Assembly (NCBI GenBank): GCA_037576195.1
Contig: CM075103.1
Span: forward strand, 34,494,723-34,558,722
Reading direction: 5' to 3'
Source of the DNA: Phytoseiulus persimilis
Lineage: Eukaryota > Arthropoda > Arachnida > Mesostigmata > Phytoseiidae
DNA: 64,000 nucleotides
Shown: piece by piece, positions 47,244 to 59,500 of the stretch
How the letters are laid out: the number at the start of each line of letters is the position of its first letter
How positions within the stretch are numbered: the stretch's first letter is position 1
Notes under the pieces: generated by a model
Databases searched by the model: none
The model's input: the letters and a program-made list of their open reading frames with translations, nothing else
Told to the model about the DNA's origin: nothing
Position numbers and translations under genes: made by a program

Positions 47244-48721
47244 GTGAACTTCAATGGCAGCTGTGGTTCTCGAGCACGCCAGCGCACGAGCAAGCCAGAT
47301 AGCCTGGCAGACGGGCGGCAGTCAGTCAACCACCGAGTCGTGCGGCCCTTTACTTCATGCTTTCTACCGGCTGGTGTTTTCAGAGCCCGAAATCCCATCG
47401 TCTGGTTTCCACTGGAGCTGAATTTGTCCTCGAGCATTCTTCGCATCGAGTTGCCGCACGCTTTCGACACCAAGTCGCTTCGGTGCAGCCGAGGACAACG
47501 ATGCTCCGAGAAGAGAATCCGTTGGACGGATCAGAATTTTGGAGTGTTGCCTGAGATCCTCGTGGAGCGCTTTCAACGGATGCTCTGCTTCGCTCGGGTG
47601 CCATTAGTCGACATAATAGAAGCCTCAAAAGATGCTCCAACGGAGCATTCCGAGCTCTCTCACAATGTTCCCATGGTTTTGGCATGTCGCTTCTCGGTGT
47701 GTCTGGGTTTCCGCCTCGGGACATACTCAGAAAGCTAGTTGGAAATCGTTGGGATGGTTGTTGGACGCCTCTATTCGGAGCGTGTCTCACGCTTCGGAAC
47801 ATTGTTATCCGAGGAGAATTATTTCCGAGCTAACTCCGCCAAGTTTTGAGGGCTGTTCTCCCTCGGAGCCTGGTGAGTCTCGCTCGTGATTAGTGTTTCA
47901 GCTTCATTTCACGTAGATATGAGGAAAAGCGTGCGCAGCGCTGCCTCCTTCGCGGATTGTGGGAAAACTGGAGAAGGCGCCAACGACGATATCGAACCTG
48001 CGCCCCTGGGCTTCGGTGAAGGGGAGGTCTTCGAGCACCGCTAGGAGCAAAGTCAGCCCGAGCTCTACACGAGAGCCTTGAAACGTAGAGCGAAACTCCT
48101 GCAGCACGTTCAGGTTCGGCATGCTTCGGAGGGAGGCACGTTGTCTCCCGGAACGTCCAGGAGTGAAGGGAATGACGAGGTGTCTGTCAGCATACCGGTC
48201 GAATCGAGAAGTCGTTCCCGCGGTTTCGGGAGGCTCGAAATTTCATCACCATGTTCAGAGACGTAGGCGGGAAGCCATCCGACTTTTCCAGCTGTTCTCA
48301 TTCCGTCCCGCACTAAGTTCCCGACAGAAGCCTCAGCCCCGCGGGCGGCGAGATCAAGACATTCATGGCAGAGTGGTACGCGGCTGACGTATTGCTTCCT
48401 CGGCCGAAAAGATTTCTCTCTCCAACGGCCGGCGCGCAGTGCTGGACCGCCGCGACTCTCGACGTTACGTGGGCCCGGGAAGTGTTTTTCTCCTGTTTGG
48501 ATCCAGGTTGCACAACGAATTCCACGAAATCTGTTCTGTGCACTTGGACTTGCAAGCGACCGCCTGTCACGCTCCGGGACCTGGTCCATCGCAGGGTCCG
48601 CCGAACGAGCGTCACGAAAGTATCCGCGATCGCGAGGAGCATCGTGCGGACTCCCGCGAAGAGCTGTCAGGAATGAGTATCTGTGTTCCATAGGAACAAC
48701 TGCATTACTCGGTTGGGGCAA

Positions 48722-48973
48722 TTAGATTGAAGCAGGCACTTTGTTGTTCGTGGAGCCCGACACGCCCGATGTGCCGGCGTTCATCGCGTCACGTTGAGCG
48801 GCCGTATCGTTCGGCTGGAAGGACAATATGTGAAAACCGTAACCGCGATTCCCCAGGGCATCGGAGTTGATGGAGGGAGCTTCCGAACAGTGGGCGGGCT
48901 CAGCAGACCAGACTCCCTCATGCTCCGCAACGTGTTCCGTATCGGACGTACGTCCTGTGTTTGATCTGAACAA
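48722..48973 (-). CDS. Possible C-terminal exon of an unidentified minus-strand gene
   Basis: The frame ending TAA at 48,722-48,724 reads ...GYGFHILSFQPNDTAAQRD then NAGTSGVSGSTNNKVPASI, a Ser/Asn-rich, non-repetitive composition typical of real disordered C-termini, and stays open upstream to about 49,110. Between 49,110 and 50,850 several minus-strand frames also look coding (for example 50,206-50,415 and 49,854-50,168), but all three frames are open in places and I could not fix exon limits. No family recognised. Confidence 0.3.
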   Translation of the reverse strand: MFRSNTGRTSDTEHVAEHEGVWSAEPAHCSEAPSINSDALGNRGYGFHILSFQPNDTAAQRDAMNAGTSGVSGSTNNKVPASI

Positions 48974-51510
48974 AGGCGGAGCTCGACGTCTGTTATCGTT
49001 GTTCTGTGAGATCCGACTTCCGGAGTCCCCGACAGAGGATGAGTTCCGAGCCGAGACAGCGGGTGTGGAAGCAAGGGGAGAATGCCTCCACTCTGTTCTG
49101 GACGGGCTCCCTCAGAGCCCGGTCCCAGTAGGAGCTGATCGGTGACGTTGTCGTTCCATGGATATTTCTGGTTCAGCTCCTGGCACTGCGCAAGGATCCC
49201 GAAGGAAGACATCCGAGGCGATATTCCGAACGCGAAGTTCATGACGCTAGCGGGACGAGAGAACCGGCCGCGTTCATCTTGCATCGATAGTTCGTATGAG
49301 AGAGTGCGCTCCCAGATAATGAAAACTCCCTCCGAGGATAAAAAGAATACCTCCCTGAATTGGGGACCCGATGCTGGCTTATCTCGATTTTCCCTCGCTC
49401 GCTCGATGAAGCTGGGCCACGTATCGTCATAATTGCAGGTTTTGCGCCGTCGACGCTCAAACACGGGGCTGGTTAAGGCTCCTCCGAGAGCTTTGAATAA
49501 TACGCGATGGTTCGTTGAGCGCGCTAGCGGATGACCAAGCGGTCGTGTCTGAAAAGTTCCCTGAACCCACACACGGACTTCGCTCGGGGAACGCTGCGAG
49601 TTGGTCTCCGCGTTCGAGCCTCACCCGCGAGCATTCTCACCTGAAAGCAGACCGCAGCGGAATCGGTCGGATTTGGGAGAGGCCCGGAAAGTCGGGGCTG
49701 GAGACGAACGGATGACATCAGCATACTCTGGAGTGCACCTCGCAACTGACGAAACTTGGGAACGGTCCCGGCCGAGAAGCGTTCGTTCGACGTGGAACCG
49801 CAGGCTTCTGTCCTTCCTTCTATCCAGCTCATCTCAACCGAGGGGAAACGAGGCTACGGGATCTTTCGGTATTCCCAGTTCTCCGTCGAAGCTCCCAGCG
49901 TCTCTGTGTTTTCCACATAGATCATATGAGAGCTAGGCACTAATGTCGCTGGGGGCGAATGTGCAAAGGTCATCGCCAGGCTCGCGCTCTCCACTGCCAC
50001 AAATCCGGGGATTTCGTCTAATCTTCGGTACGCAAGCGTTGGCGCCGTCGCCGATTGTCCCAGACGTTCCACTTTTCTTCGGAGAAGGGCACTAAAACAA
50101 CGTTCATACACGGCGGCCGAATTGTCTTCGAGGCTTGCGCGCGCGTGCGTCACCGGTGTAGAGCACAAAAACGCTCATGGATGTAAGGTATGAAGAATGA
50201 GAGTTTCACACGAGAAGCAGAACTCCCCGTGCGCTGGCTCGCGTTGGGTCATGATAAATTTCACTCTGGCCACATAACGAAACGACGTGGAGAGAGCCGC
50301 CGACAATCTTCAGGAGAAACCGCTCGACAAGGTCGAGGCCGCCGGTCGATTCCATCGAGTGCGGTCTAATGTCGCCTGGGCGTGTTCCGGGAACGTCTAA
50401 CAGGTCCCGATTCAACAGACGAATTCCACAGGGGTTCCTGTGCGGCGTTTTTTGTCTCCCTCGAACCGAATGAGGAGGAACGTGAAGCCCGCTGGAGCTG
50501 CTCTGCGACGACTCGAAGAAGGAGCGAAACCCCTCAAACGCTGACGAAAGAAGCCACTAAGTATGCTGTGTCGATTCTCTCTGTATGATTCGCTTTCTCT
50601 GCCCGCGGCCGGGAATTATGTTCCGCCACCTGCGGGTTTCTTCTTCTAGCTCGCGGCATCGCGTGCCCGATTCTGTTATGAAAATGGAAGCCAACAGCTG
50701 CGGACACAGCGGAGCCATATTCAGCGAATTTTTGGAGGAAGGCGCATTGCTGTCCGGGAAGATGTCGTTGCGAACATTCACGTTTTTGTGCAGCTCCTCG
50801 CTGTAAAAACCTCCCAACGACCAGCGCGGCGTCGAATTGCACTCATTGTTCGCGGTTGTCTTTCAGTGAGCGAATTCAGCGGAATCATCCTGCCACCCGA
50901 TATGGTTCTCTAGTGTATCAGTTTTGCTGATTCGGCACTTTTTCTCGGGGGTCAGCGGCTCCGATCAGTCAAGAAATGACGGCCCAACAGATGGTCGACA
51001 CCGGGGGAAATTCGCGCGAACGTGACTCGTTCATTCGGCGGCGTACTGGCGAATTGAGAAAGTGCCACAGAAACCCTCCACGCGTTCCCCGTTTCCGACG
51101 AGGTACGCGGAGAACCTGAACCGGGCCTCGACCCAAAACGAATCAGGTGGGGGCGGAGGGAGAACGAATAACCGAGTACTTTGTGTTCGAAGAAGCCGCG
51201 GCGTTTTTCGGATGCAACACGGATATTCAAGATCCTTATTTCCGTTCCTCAAGCCTAGCATCGATATCCGAGGTGACTGAGCTTGTGTGCGTGAGTTGAA
51301 TGTCCTTCTGGATGGGTGAACAGAGAGACTTCAAGGAGCCGATAGTAACAGCTCCCGAACGGCAATCGAGGAAACTACCGGCGGAAAACATTAATAGCTC
51401 AGCAAGCCTATAAGCGAGCGCCACGACCAACTTGAAGCTCAATTGAACAGGATCCCATAGACATCGAATCGATGCTCGGCCAGGTGATCGACATGGAGGA
51501 TCCTGACTGC

Positions 51511-51523
51511 GGGGGGGGGGGGG
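51511..51523. repeat. Poly-G tract (13 G)
   Basis: Homopolymer run in intergenic DNA; length may be unreliable. Confidence 0.9.
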
Positions 51524-52008
51524 ACATTGAGGGCGATGATTGCAAACAATAGAGTTCGATTTTTCAAGTGGGAATGAGTGCAGTCGACGGTCCGCAGCGG
51601 CAACAGAGATGAGCCTCGGCGACTTTCTGTGGCCGTGTCTTCGAAAACGGTCCGATGGTCTTCAACGGTGCGACAACGTTCTGTTGCGCAAAACGTTTAA
51701 CGCTTGGAATTTCTATCGGTCCGGGCGTTCTGGGGCGATCTAAGTCGCTGACATGTATTTCAAGACTCCCGAGGAGGGCGTGAGCAATCGTGTTCTAGAC
51801 GTTCTATAGCAATGGAGAATTTTCATGAGAATCGGTTTATTCTTCGGGTGTATCCGTGACTATCGAGCGCCGCGACCGGCGTCATATATTCTATGTACAA
51901 TGTATACATCTGCGACCTCGCGGTCGAATTCGAAAGGCTTGTTCACCGGCTAAGGTTAGACGTTGGAACAGATGAGCGGGATAAATACAAAAGTAATCCG
52001 AGGATTGA

Positions 52009-53566
52009 TCACCAGCCGTGTCCGTAGGCGAGATGGGCGTACTTCTTTGCCGAGTGAATGTCTCCCTTCACTTTGACGGGTCCATGGACGAGCGACTGGT
52101 GGAATCCCCCTCCGTGTCCATGACCTGCAATCATACCATCGAGAATTGAGCGCAATCGAACCGAGTTCCAGATGAAACAGCAGCCCCACCGGAAAACGTA
52201 CCGATGCCGTGTCCCAGACCGATTCCTTTCCCGAATCCACCTGGAAAAGGGCGCTGTTCAGGCTCTGCGTTCTCTCGGTTTGCTGCTTCAACCGTTGATC
52301 GTAACTCGCGTATAATACGAGCCTCATAATATTCACTGACAGCAGCTGGATGCCTAGCCAGCAAACAGCCCCGCCCCTCTAATAAAGACCTGGGGAGACA
52401 CCGAGGCTAATGGACTCTTCGACAGAGTCGTAACGTAACACGGTGAACTTGTGAATACTGCATGAAGGGTACGACATGCCCGCCTGCCTGCCCGCCGGCA
52501 TGTCACTCTCGTTTTTGGGGGAGTCTTTGTTTGGACACCCTGCGACCCCGGGGAAAAACGAAGCGTATATTCTACGCGCCCTATTACGACGCAACGTGCT
52601 GCTTACCTCCGAAGCCGTGACCGATGGAAACAGGTGCTTGGATGGCGTGTCCTCCATGACCGAGCGCAACGCCGGCTCCTGAGAAAGGATAGCTCTCAAT
52701 AAGGTATGAAATCATCATTGCAAGAATACCGTCGATAGACCTCCAGCAGATCTTGGGGGTTGAGACGCCCACCATCACAAGAGACTCAACGTCATCGAAA
52801 ATAAGTCAGAAAACGAATAGGTCAATCACAAGGCGCGAGAGATTCCCGATACCATAGAGCAGGTTATCGTGTATGAATCGAATGCTTCCCGTTACCCACC
52901 TTCCCAACCGTGACCAGCACCGAAGCCACCGTAGGCGATTCCTCCATGACCTCCGGCTAATGCACAGATGACCATCGAGGCCAAAACGACAATTCCCTAA
53001 TGAATGAGGCCAATCACAACGTTAGCGTCAGTATGAATCGTCTCGTTAAGCGTTAGTTCCAGATCCATAACGGTGAACACAGGTTCGTTGACGGTCGTTA
53101 TAGGGCGGCACAAGTTGCTGAGGAATTTCATGCAAGCTCTTGTGGGATACCGTTCGGGCCGAAAACCTGAGAACGAAGTTGGGAGACGGCCCCATGGGCT
53201 ACGAGCAGAACGCTTCGCACTCGAAGTATTCGCTACGATTCAAGCTGCCAAAGTCATCACGGTGGCGGTTCAAGAACCGTCAGAGTTCTCCAACGTCGGA
53301 TGATCTCTCAAAAGACGGTTCTTGAACTGTTATAGTTCGGGGGCAGATTGGTCGCTTCCTAGTTTAGCATCAGGATTTGAAGCATTGATTCACGTATTGG
53401 ATGCAGCGAAACCGGGGATCGAAATTGTAAGGATCGTCGTGGAAGTTGTCTCGATGCACTGAACTTGCTGTCGAAATATCACTTCGAAACCACTCGTTTT
53501 CGCTCGAAAAGATATCCGATAAGGTGCAGGCAGAGTCTATCAGAGAACACTTACACAGGGGTTCAT
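52009..53566 (-). CDS. Secreted Gly/His-rich small protein, five exons
   Basis: Exons, minus strand: 53566-53555, 52996-52900, 52678-52607, 52240-52202, 52124-52009, all GT-AG and in phase; 111 residues. Exon 1 encodes only MNPC; exon 2 completes a signal peptide (GIVVLASMVICALAGG). The mature chain is built of glycine with HG/GHG repeats (GAGHGW, LGHGGH, IGHGFG, GLGHGI, GHGHGGG), then a different C-terminus (HQSLVHGPVKVKGDIHSAKKYAHLAYGHGW). Introns 2-4 are all phase 1 and split a Gly codon, so exons 3 and 4 are interchangeable modules. Composition suggests a cuticle, silk-like, metal-binding or antimicrobial secreted protein; I cannot choose among these. Start fixed by the signal peptide and by the TATA box about 60 bp upstream. 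Confidence 0.85.
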
Positions 53567-56500
53567 GTTTTCTATGTGGCGCTTCGTTTTGAATTCGCCG
53601 GCTGACTGCCGATCCATGCTCTTATATCGGCTCCAGCGAGCGCGTTAAAGCCGCTGGGAAGGGCCGAAGCCCTTGGGCAGCGTGTTGGCAAAAACCCTCC
53701 GCGCTGGCGGCGGGAGCAGCAGCCGCGAACGCTTCGTTCAAGGGAGGGTCTCCTGTCGCCCCGCATGGAAAGGTGAAGAAGACCCTGATTGATTGAAACA
53801 CGCTTGTTGATCGGGTCAATATTCGTCAGGGATTCGCTGTAGTTGTTTTTTCCCCGGGAAGACATCGGAGGACTCTAGCAACAAGCATCGGAATGATAGC
53901 TCGTCTCGAACTTTCGGAACGACGACCACCTGATCGCAATGAATGCAGCTCGTATATCCGTAATTGAGTCGCTCCTCACCCTAAATTCAGAGCTGCTCAA
54001 TTTCGGAGCTCGAAGGCTTACAACTACGAGCGTACCGGCTCATCAGGGTTGTGTACACTGTACGCTGCTTGAAAGTTGAGTACTTAAGCGAGCTCATGAC
54101 GCGGCAATCAATAAAATTCAGCCTTGGTAACCGGAAGAGGAGTTCGCTCTCGGAAGTGTCCGGCGTTCCCCCGGGCAGAGTCCGATATATCCTCCGTCGT
54201 GTAGGGATCCGGAATCGATCTCAGCGCGCAGGATTGGTTTCGAACTCCCTGAACGAGCACGAGCCTCGTTGAACTTCTGAAAAACCTTGGTTCTTGAGCC
54301 CTCTGAGCATTTGCTTCGCTATTTACCCTCAACCCTTAAAAGAATTTACCTTCTGTCAGAGCTCCTCAATTCCGTGTGAAGCCTGCTTGGACTTGGACGC
54401 ATGACAGTGGTTCGTCCTCCGTCTAGCGAACGATGAGTTCACCTTAAGTGAGAACACACACGGTAACTATGTAGGTGGACGACAGTTGTTAGCAAATGAT
54501 GCATCAAACGAGCGTTGGCTCCCCCGAGTTCGTGTTAGGAATTGTAAACACCGCTCACATCCAGTTGGAGGCGATCTCTTCCTCTCGCTCCCGGTCAACA
54601 ATGCACGGAGCCATCCGACTGGAAAGTCATCTCGTAAGACCGAGCAACGAGTGCCGCATGTTAAGAGACCTCCTCTCGGCGCGACTAGTTGCTGAAACAG
54701 CTCTCCAACTCTCACTTAGCCGAATCGCGGGAGCTTCTCTGACTCGTTGCGTAACTTGTTGATGCGATACGCCGCAGCTGTCGCTGAACTTTTCCGTTTG
54801 TGATCTGCCTCGTGGTCCTCTCAGCTGCTGCTGGGGCGGCCGCGTCTGTGTCGAAGGCTGAGCCCCGAGTCTGAGCTCTGAGCAGCCCAAACTCCCCCAT
54901 CATAGAGGTGACCCGTGTTCTTTGTCAGCCTTGAACCTCCCAAACGCTTTCGTAACGTCGGCGCTGAATGCATTTCGGTCGAGTCGTTATGCAGAGACCA
55001 TCATCCGACCTTGTCGCGTGAAAGCATGCAAACAGGTCATAAAAATCGCCTGTTTTGTCAAAACAACGTCAACCTTCATGCTTGCATGAATTTGGAAGCA
55101 GGTTCCGAGCTCGGACTGACGAAAAATTCGCTGAGGATTCGTTGAGAAAGCGTGAAACTTCTATTCATTCCATCGCTTGATGAAAACGGCGCTCAAGAAC
55201 TCATATAGCGTTCCTCAGTCCACCGGGAAATCGAGGGTCCTGACTCTCCGTGCAGTCAATGATTCGTAGAAAAAAAAACAATCTGGTTCAATCTATTCAA
55301 GCGGTCGGTCAATGTCAGACTCCCACGCCAGGTGGTTCACGGGTTGTAGCGTTCGAATGTAAATGTCCTCGGGTGCTAGCTTCGGCTTGGCCGATTTTCG
55401 AGTTTTTATTTGTTGGAGTTCGCTTTGAATAATTCCCATCTTTTCACTCGGAGCGTCATTCCGAACGTAGAAGAACAAGCACAAACGAATTCGTCAGAAA
55501 ATTATTCATTGTCCCAAGCTCGCCTGCTTCCCGGGTGCGACTTCCGACACGGCTCCTTTCAAGTCGCGTCTCGGAGCCGTTCTCCCCTGAACTTTTCCGC
55601 GGAAAAATCTGCGTGGAGGAATAGTTTCATTATTTCTTGGATGACTGTGCGTTCCGAGCAACGAAGCATTCGTCGGACAAGTCCGCCCGAATCGATCCGT
55701 TTGAGTCGCCCACGAGAATGAGAAATCGTAACATTCGATACTTGATGTGGAGTCACCGGTTGCGCGTGCGCGCCCGTCTTACTCAATCTCGTGGTTTTGA
55801 TAAACTTACCGGAATCTTATTAAGAACATTACCCAGACTCAAATAGCGGAGCAGCGAGTGGAATGTCAGGCTCTTCCGACCGAAATTAGCGCCCATTACA
55901 TGTCTGATTTCCGTCGTAATTCCATTACAAACATCAATCTAGGGGTTTCTAAGCGCCACGATGAGCTAACAGTGACACTGACAGTGCGTCTGAATCTCTC
56001 CTGGGACCAAAACCCGCCTGACGGATGGCGGACAGATGTTTCGCGTGATCCAACGGCCAGACGCGCATTCAATTCTTCGTTTGCGGTGAATTGTGGACCT
56101 TTAGCGATCGGACCGTTTTGTAAGCTCCCTATCGCGACAATTCGCAGTTATTTTCAACCAAGTGCAGCCGACTTCTCGTCGGCGGACATCTTGATTGCTC
56201 CTATCATCCACGACTTCCTCGAGCATTAATGAAGTCGAGTCAAGATGAATAATAATCGAGTCAAGTCCTCGGAGGGTATTTCACGAATCGGGTTCAGATG
56301 AATTCGGATCTGAGTTTTTTTTTCGATAATTGTGCATGAGACTATCGATATGCCCCCAAACTCGAGGCCGAGCATGCATGATGAATGGACCCAGATAATT
56401 CACGCATAAATCATTCATAATGCTCCATCAATCCATGGATGTCAAGGTGGAAGGGAGGACAGTTCGCTGGACAAAGCCCTTCCACCGTAAAAAATAAAAG

Positions 56501-59500
56501 AAATTCCGATGTCGAACACCAATAAATATATCTGGGATCCATGCTGATCTATGGGTTCACATCGACATGAGTATGTCAGTGCACAGAAGTGCTGAGCTGC
56601 GTCCTCCATGAGCCAGTTAGTTCCATGCTCGTCAGCGTCTTTTCGAAACTATATCAACAGCACGTTTTCACCCCACTGTGAAGGCTGATAGTGCGAGAAT
56701 AGCTGGGAAATCGGGAATATATTTTCTACGAATCAGTGTGTTAATAGTGTAACAAGAGGCGTTTGTTAACAACGGCGGCAGAAGCGACGGCAACGGCATT
56801 TGCATTTATGATCCCATGCAGGCACGGCCGGCCGGTCGGTCGACCGGCCTTCAGTCGGACTTTGCCTCGGGCCTCGAGTGTTTCTCTCCTCGACAGCTTC
56901 AGTCATCAATTCGTTACTGACGTCATCGCTCCGTGTGAATCACCAGGAGCCTATGGAGAGGAATTGCTGCGCAAGTTCCCCCGTTTGTTTAGTCATCTGA
57001 CCGCTCGTAGACACGTTTGTTTTTCGTTTGATAAACCGGCCGGCAGGACTTGCATGCAGATCAAACTTGAGATCAGCGTATTGTTTGGGTTGGGGCCGCT
57101 ACGCGCTGCCGGAACGGGGGTCCACTGATCAATTTGATCCCAGCGGACGGATCTGAAGGGCATCAGACAGCGACCCGTCGACTGGCTGCTGATTTTCATC
57201 GCTAGACAAGTGGTAATGAGTCGCTGGCGCTGGCGAGGCGACTGCCGTAATTGACGCGGATCGTTTGTGGGAACGGCTGAACGCTCACGGGCTCAAGTCC
57301 AAAATGGGGACCCAACACGCGGGAGCTGGGTGTCCACCCACAACTACTTGGTTTACAAAGGTGACGCTCCCCGGCGTGGTGACAATCATGCGAGCGGGAC
57401 ACAGTGGCTTCGACCGAGATCCGCGCACTTCCACCAGCCCACCAAAATAACGAATCCCACGCCGCTCTGTTAGGAACGCGATCACTTTGATGATGCTTCG
57501 CTCAAGACGACCTTCGCTGTGCCAAGATACCGACAGCTGTAATATCCTCGACGATGAGGATCATAACAAACATCATTATGGCGATTTGAATCATGGATGC
57601 GCCGAGCTCTTAAAGATACTTAGACCACTGACGGCGCTACGCCAGGACACCTAAAGAGTTTTGATTGGTTGTCCCGTCAGCTTGCGGGGCGGACTCGAGC
57701 CGCAGCGAATCATTCCAATAATTCGTGACGGGCAAGCACAGGACGAGTGAGGAATCGACTCGGAGGAGTCTGCGATGTGTTCCTCGAGCGCGTCTTCATT
57801 TTGAGTGCCGTTCTCGGGGCTGAACGTTGCCCTCGAGCCCAGCCGTCATTCTGCGACGCATGATTGAGATCTATTTTCGCAGCCGCCACGTGCGCGGGAG
57901 CTCTACTGAGTTTCTGAGGTCAGACTGGATCGGGCAGACATCAATTCTGCAGGGAATGGAAGTCGATCCGAGCCCATACTTTGGAATACGTAGATTTTGA
58001 TTCCTCAGCGTCACCGCCTCATGCTCGTCCCGCCCCTTACCCCCGCGGAAAGGATGAGATCTCGATTTCTCATAACTTTTCGAGAGTGGCATGTTTCAAT
58101 GGTGACTTCGAGAAAATCCCTCCGGTTCACACAAAACATCTGTAAATGCCCTTGAAACTCACTGATTCGGTCAGAACAGGCGAGTAGGAACGAGTGGTGA
58201 TTCCCGTCGGCTATGTTTAGCCGCAAAAACGACATTGGTGCGTTTGTTCGATTCTGCCCATGATGGATTCGCGAATCGAGAAGACCTCATGCCGCTCCTG
58301 AGTCTCGTGCCCCACTCGCTCCAAGCCTACCTTCCACAACTAATGCAGGTAGAGCTATGAAGCCCGTTGAACTAGTCGGAAACTATATTCGATGTAAGTC
58401 GATTCGAATCCAGCCTTGAGTTGGCCTAGTGTCTCTTGCGTTGTTCCCCGTCCTGAGCACACAGCCTGGTTTTCAGCGGATTAGCGCCTGACTGACCGAC
58501 CTCTTCGTAAGCTACTTATGCAGTCAGCGAGGGAGTCAACGGATCGGTACGTTCCGTAGGCGCACGTGAGTCTTGCTGGACTCATGCGTTGAAGCGCCTG
58601 GTTGGCTCTTCCGCTGTCGCGATTCAGTTCAACGCAGAATCGCACTTCCGTCTGCGCCATCACCTCTGGGATGTGGCGAGTCAGAGGGTAGACTGAAATC
58701 CGACGGAAAGGCCTTCACGGAGAATGAGACACGACGAGGTGGAGTTCTCCGAACAGCGCGACTCATCACTGACCAATGGTTAGGTTTCTTCCTCTGCCTC
58801 CCCCGCATCGCTGTGTTCCAGTCGGAGCTTCGGTTCTTCTGACAACCAAATCCGGGAATACCTACCTCCTCGAGCTCCTCCTCTCCCGACATGAGGGCTG
58901 ACCGAGAGCACAGAACTCCTCTCGTGCTCGAAATGGCAGAACTTTCATTTTTTTTCTGACGTTTCGCTGACGATTATTTCATCCTCGGGGAAGAAACTGT
59001 TCCACCATGTCGCCGACTACGAAGGGCGTGCGCCATCCTGTCGAGCACGACTCATTGACTCCTTCCCGAGTCGAACTCTCGCGAACATTGGTTGGCAAGC
59101 TGGTGACGAGTACAATTTCCTCCTCGAACATTTTGAACCATTCGTGTTCCCGTCCTGTCATTGTGAGGCTGTCAACGGCTTCTAGAAGCTCCGGTCTGCT
59201 TCACACAGGAGCGAAACAGGAACGAAGTCCAGGAGCTTGAAATGCGGCTTTCATCCCACGCAGAAGCTATTCTTGGGGGCACAGAGTGCCATTGTTCGGT
59301 TTCCTGCTCGAAATCTAATTCCTGTCATGGAATCCAAAAGGCTCGGAGAGTGATGTAAGAACAGAAGTAAAGAATAAAACTACGAAGCAGTGCTCGTTGG
59401 GCCGGTTGAGTTCTGACAAACGCGAGATGAAGAGTTGGAAGAACAAGCTAGCCAGAGGAAACAACCGAGAAAAGAAGGGAAACCTTGGGTAAGCGAGTTA

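Noticed and set aside
47130..47738. 202-codon plus-strand frame taken as a whole
   Set aside because: Only its first part looks like an exon; the rest past the GTGAAC donor at 47,244 reads as non-coding.
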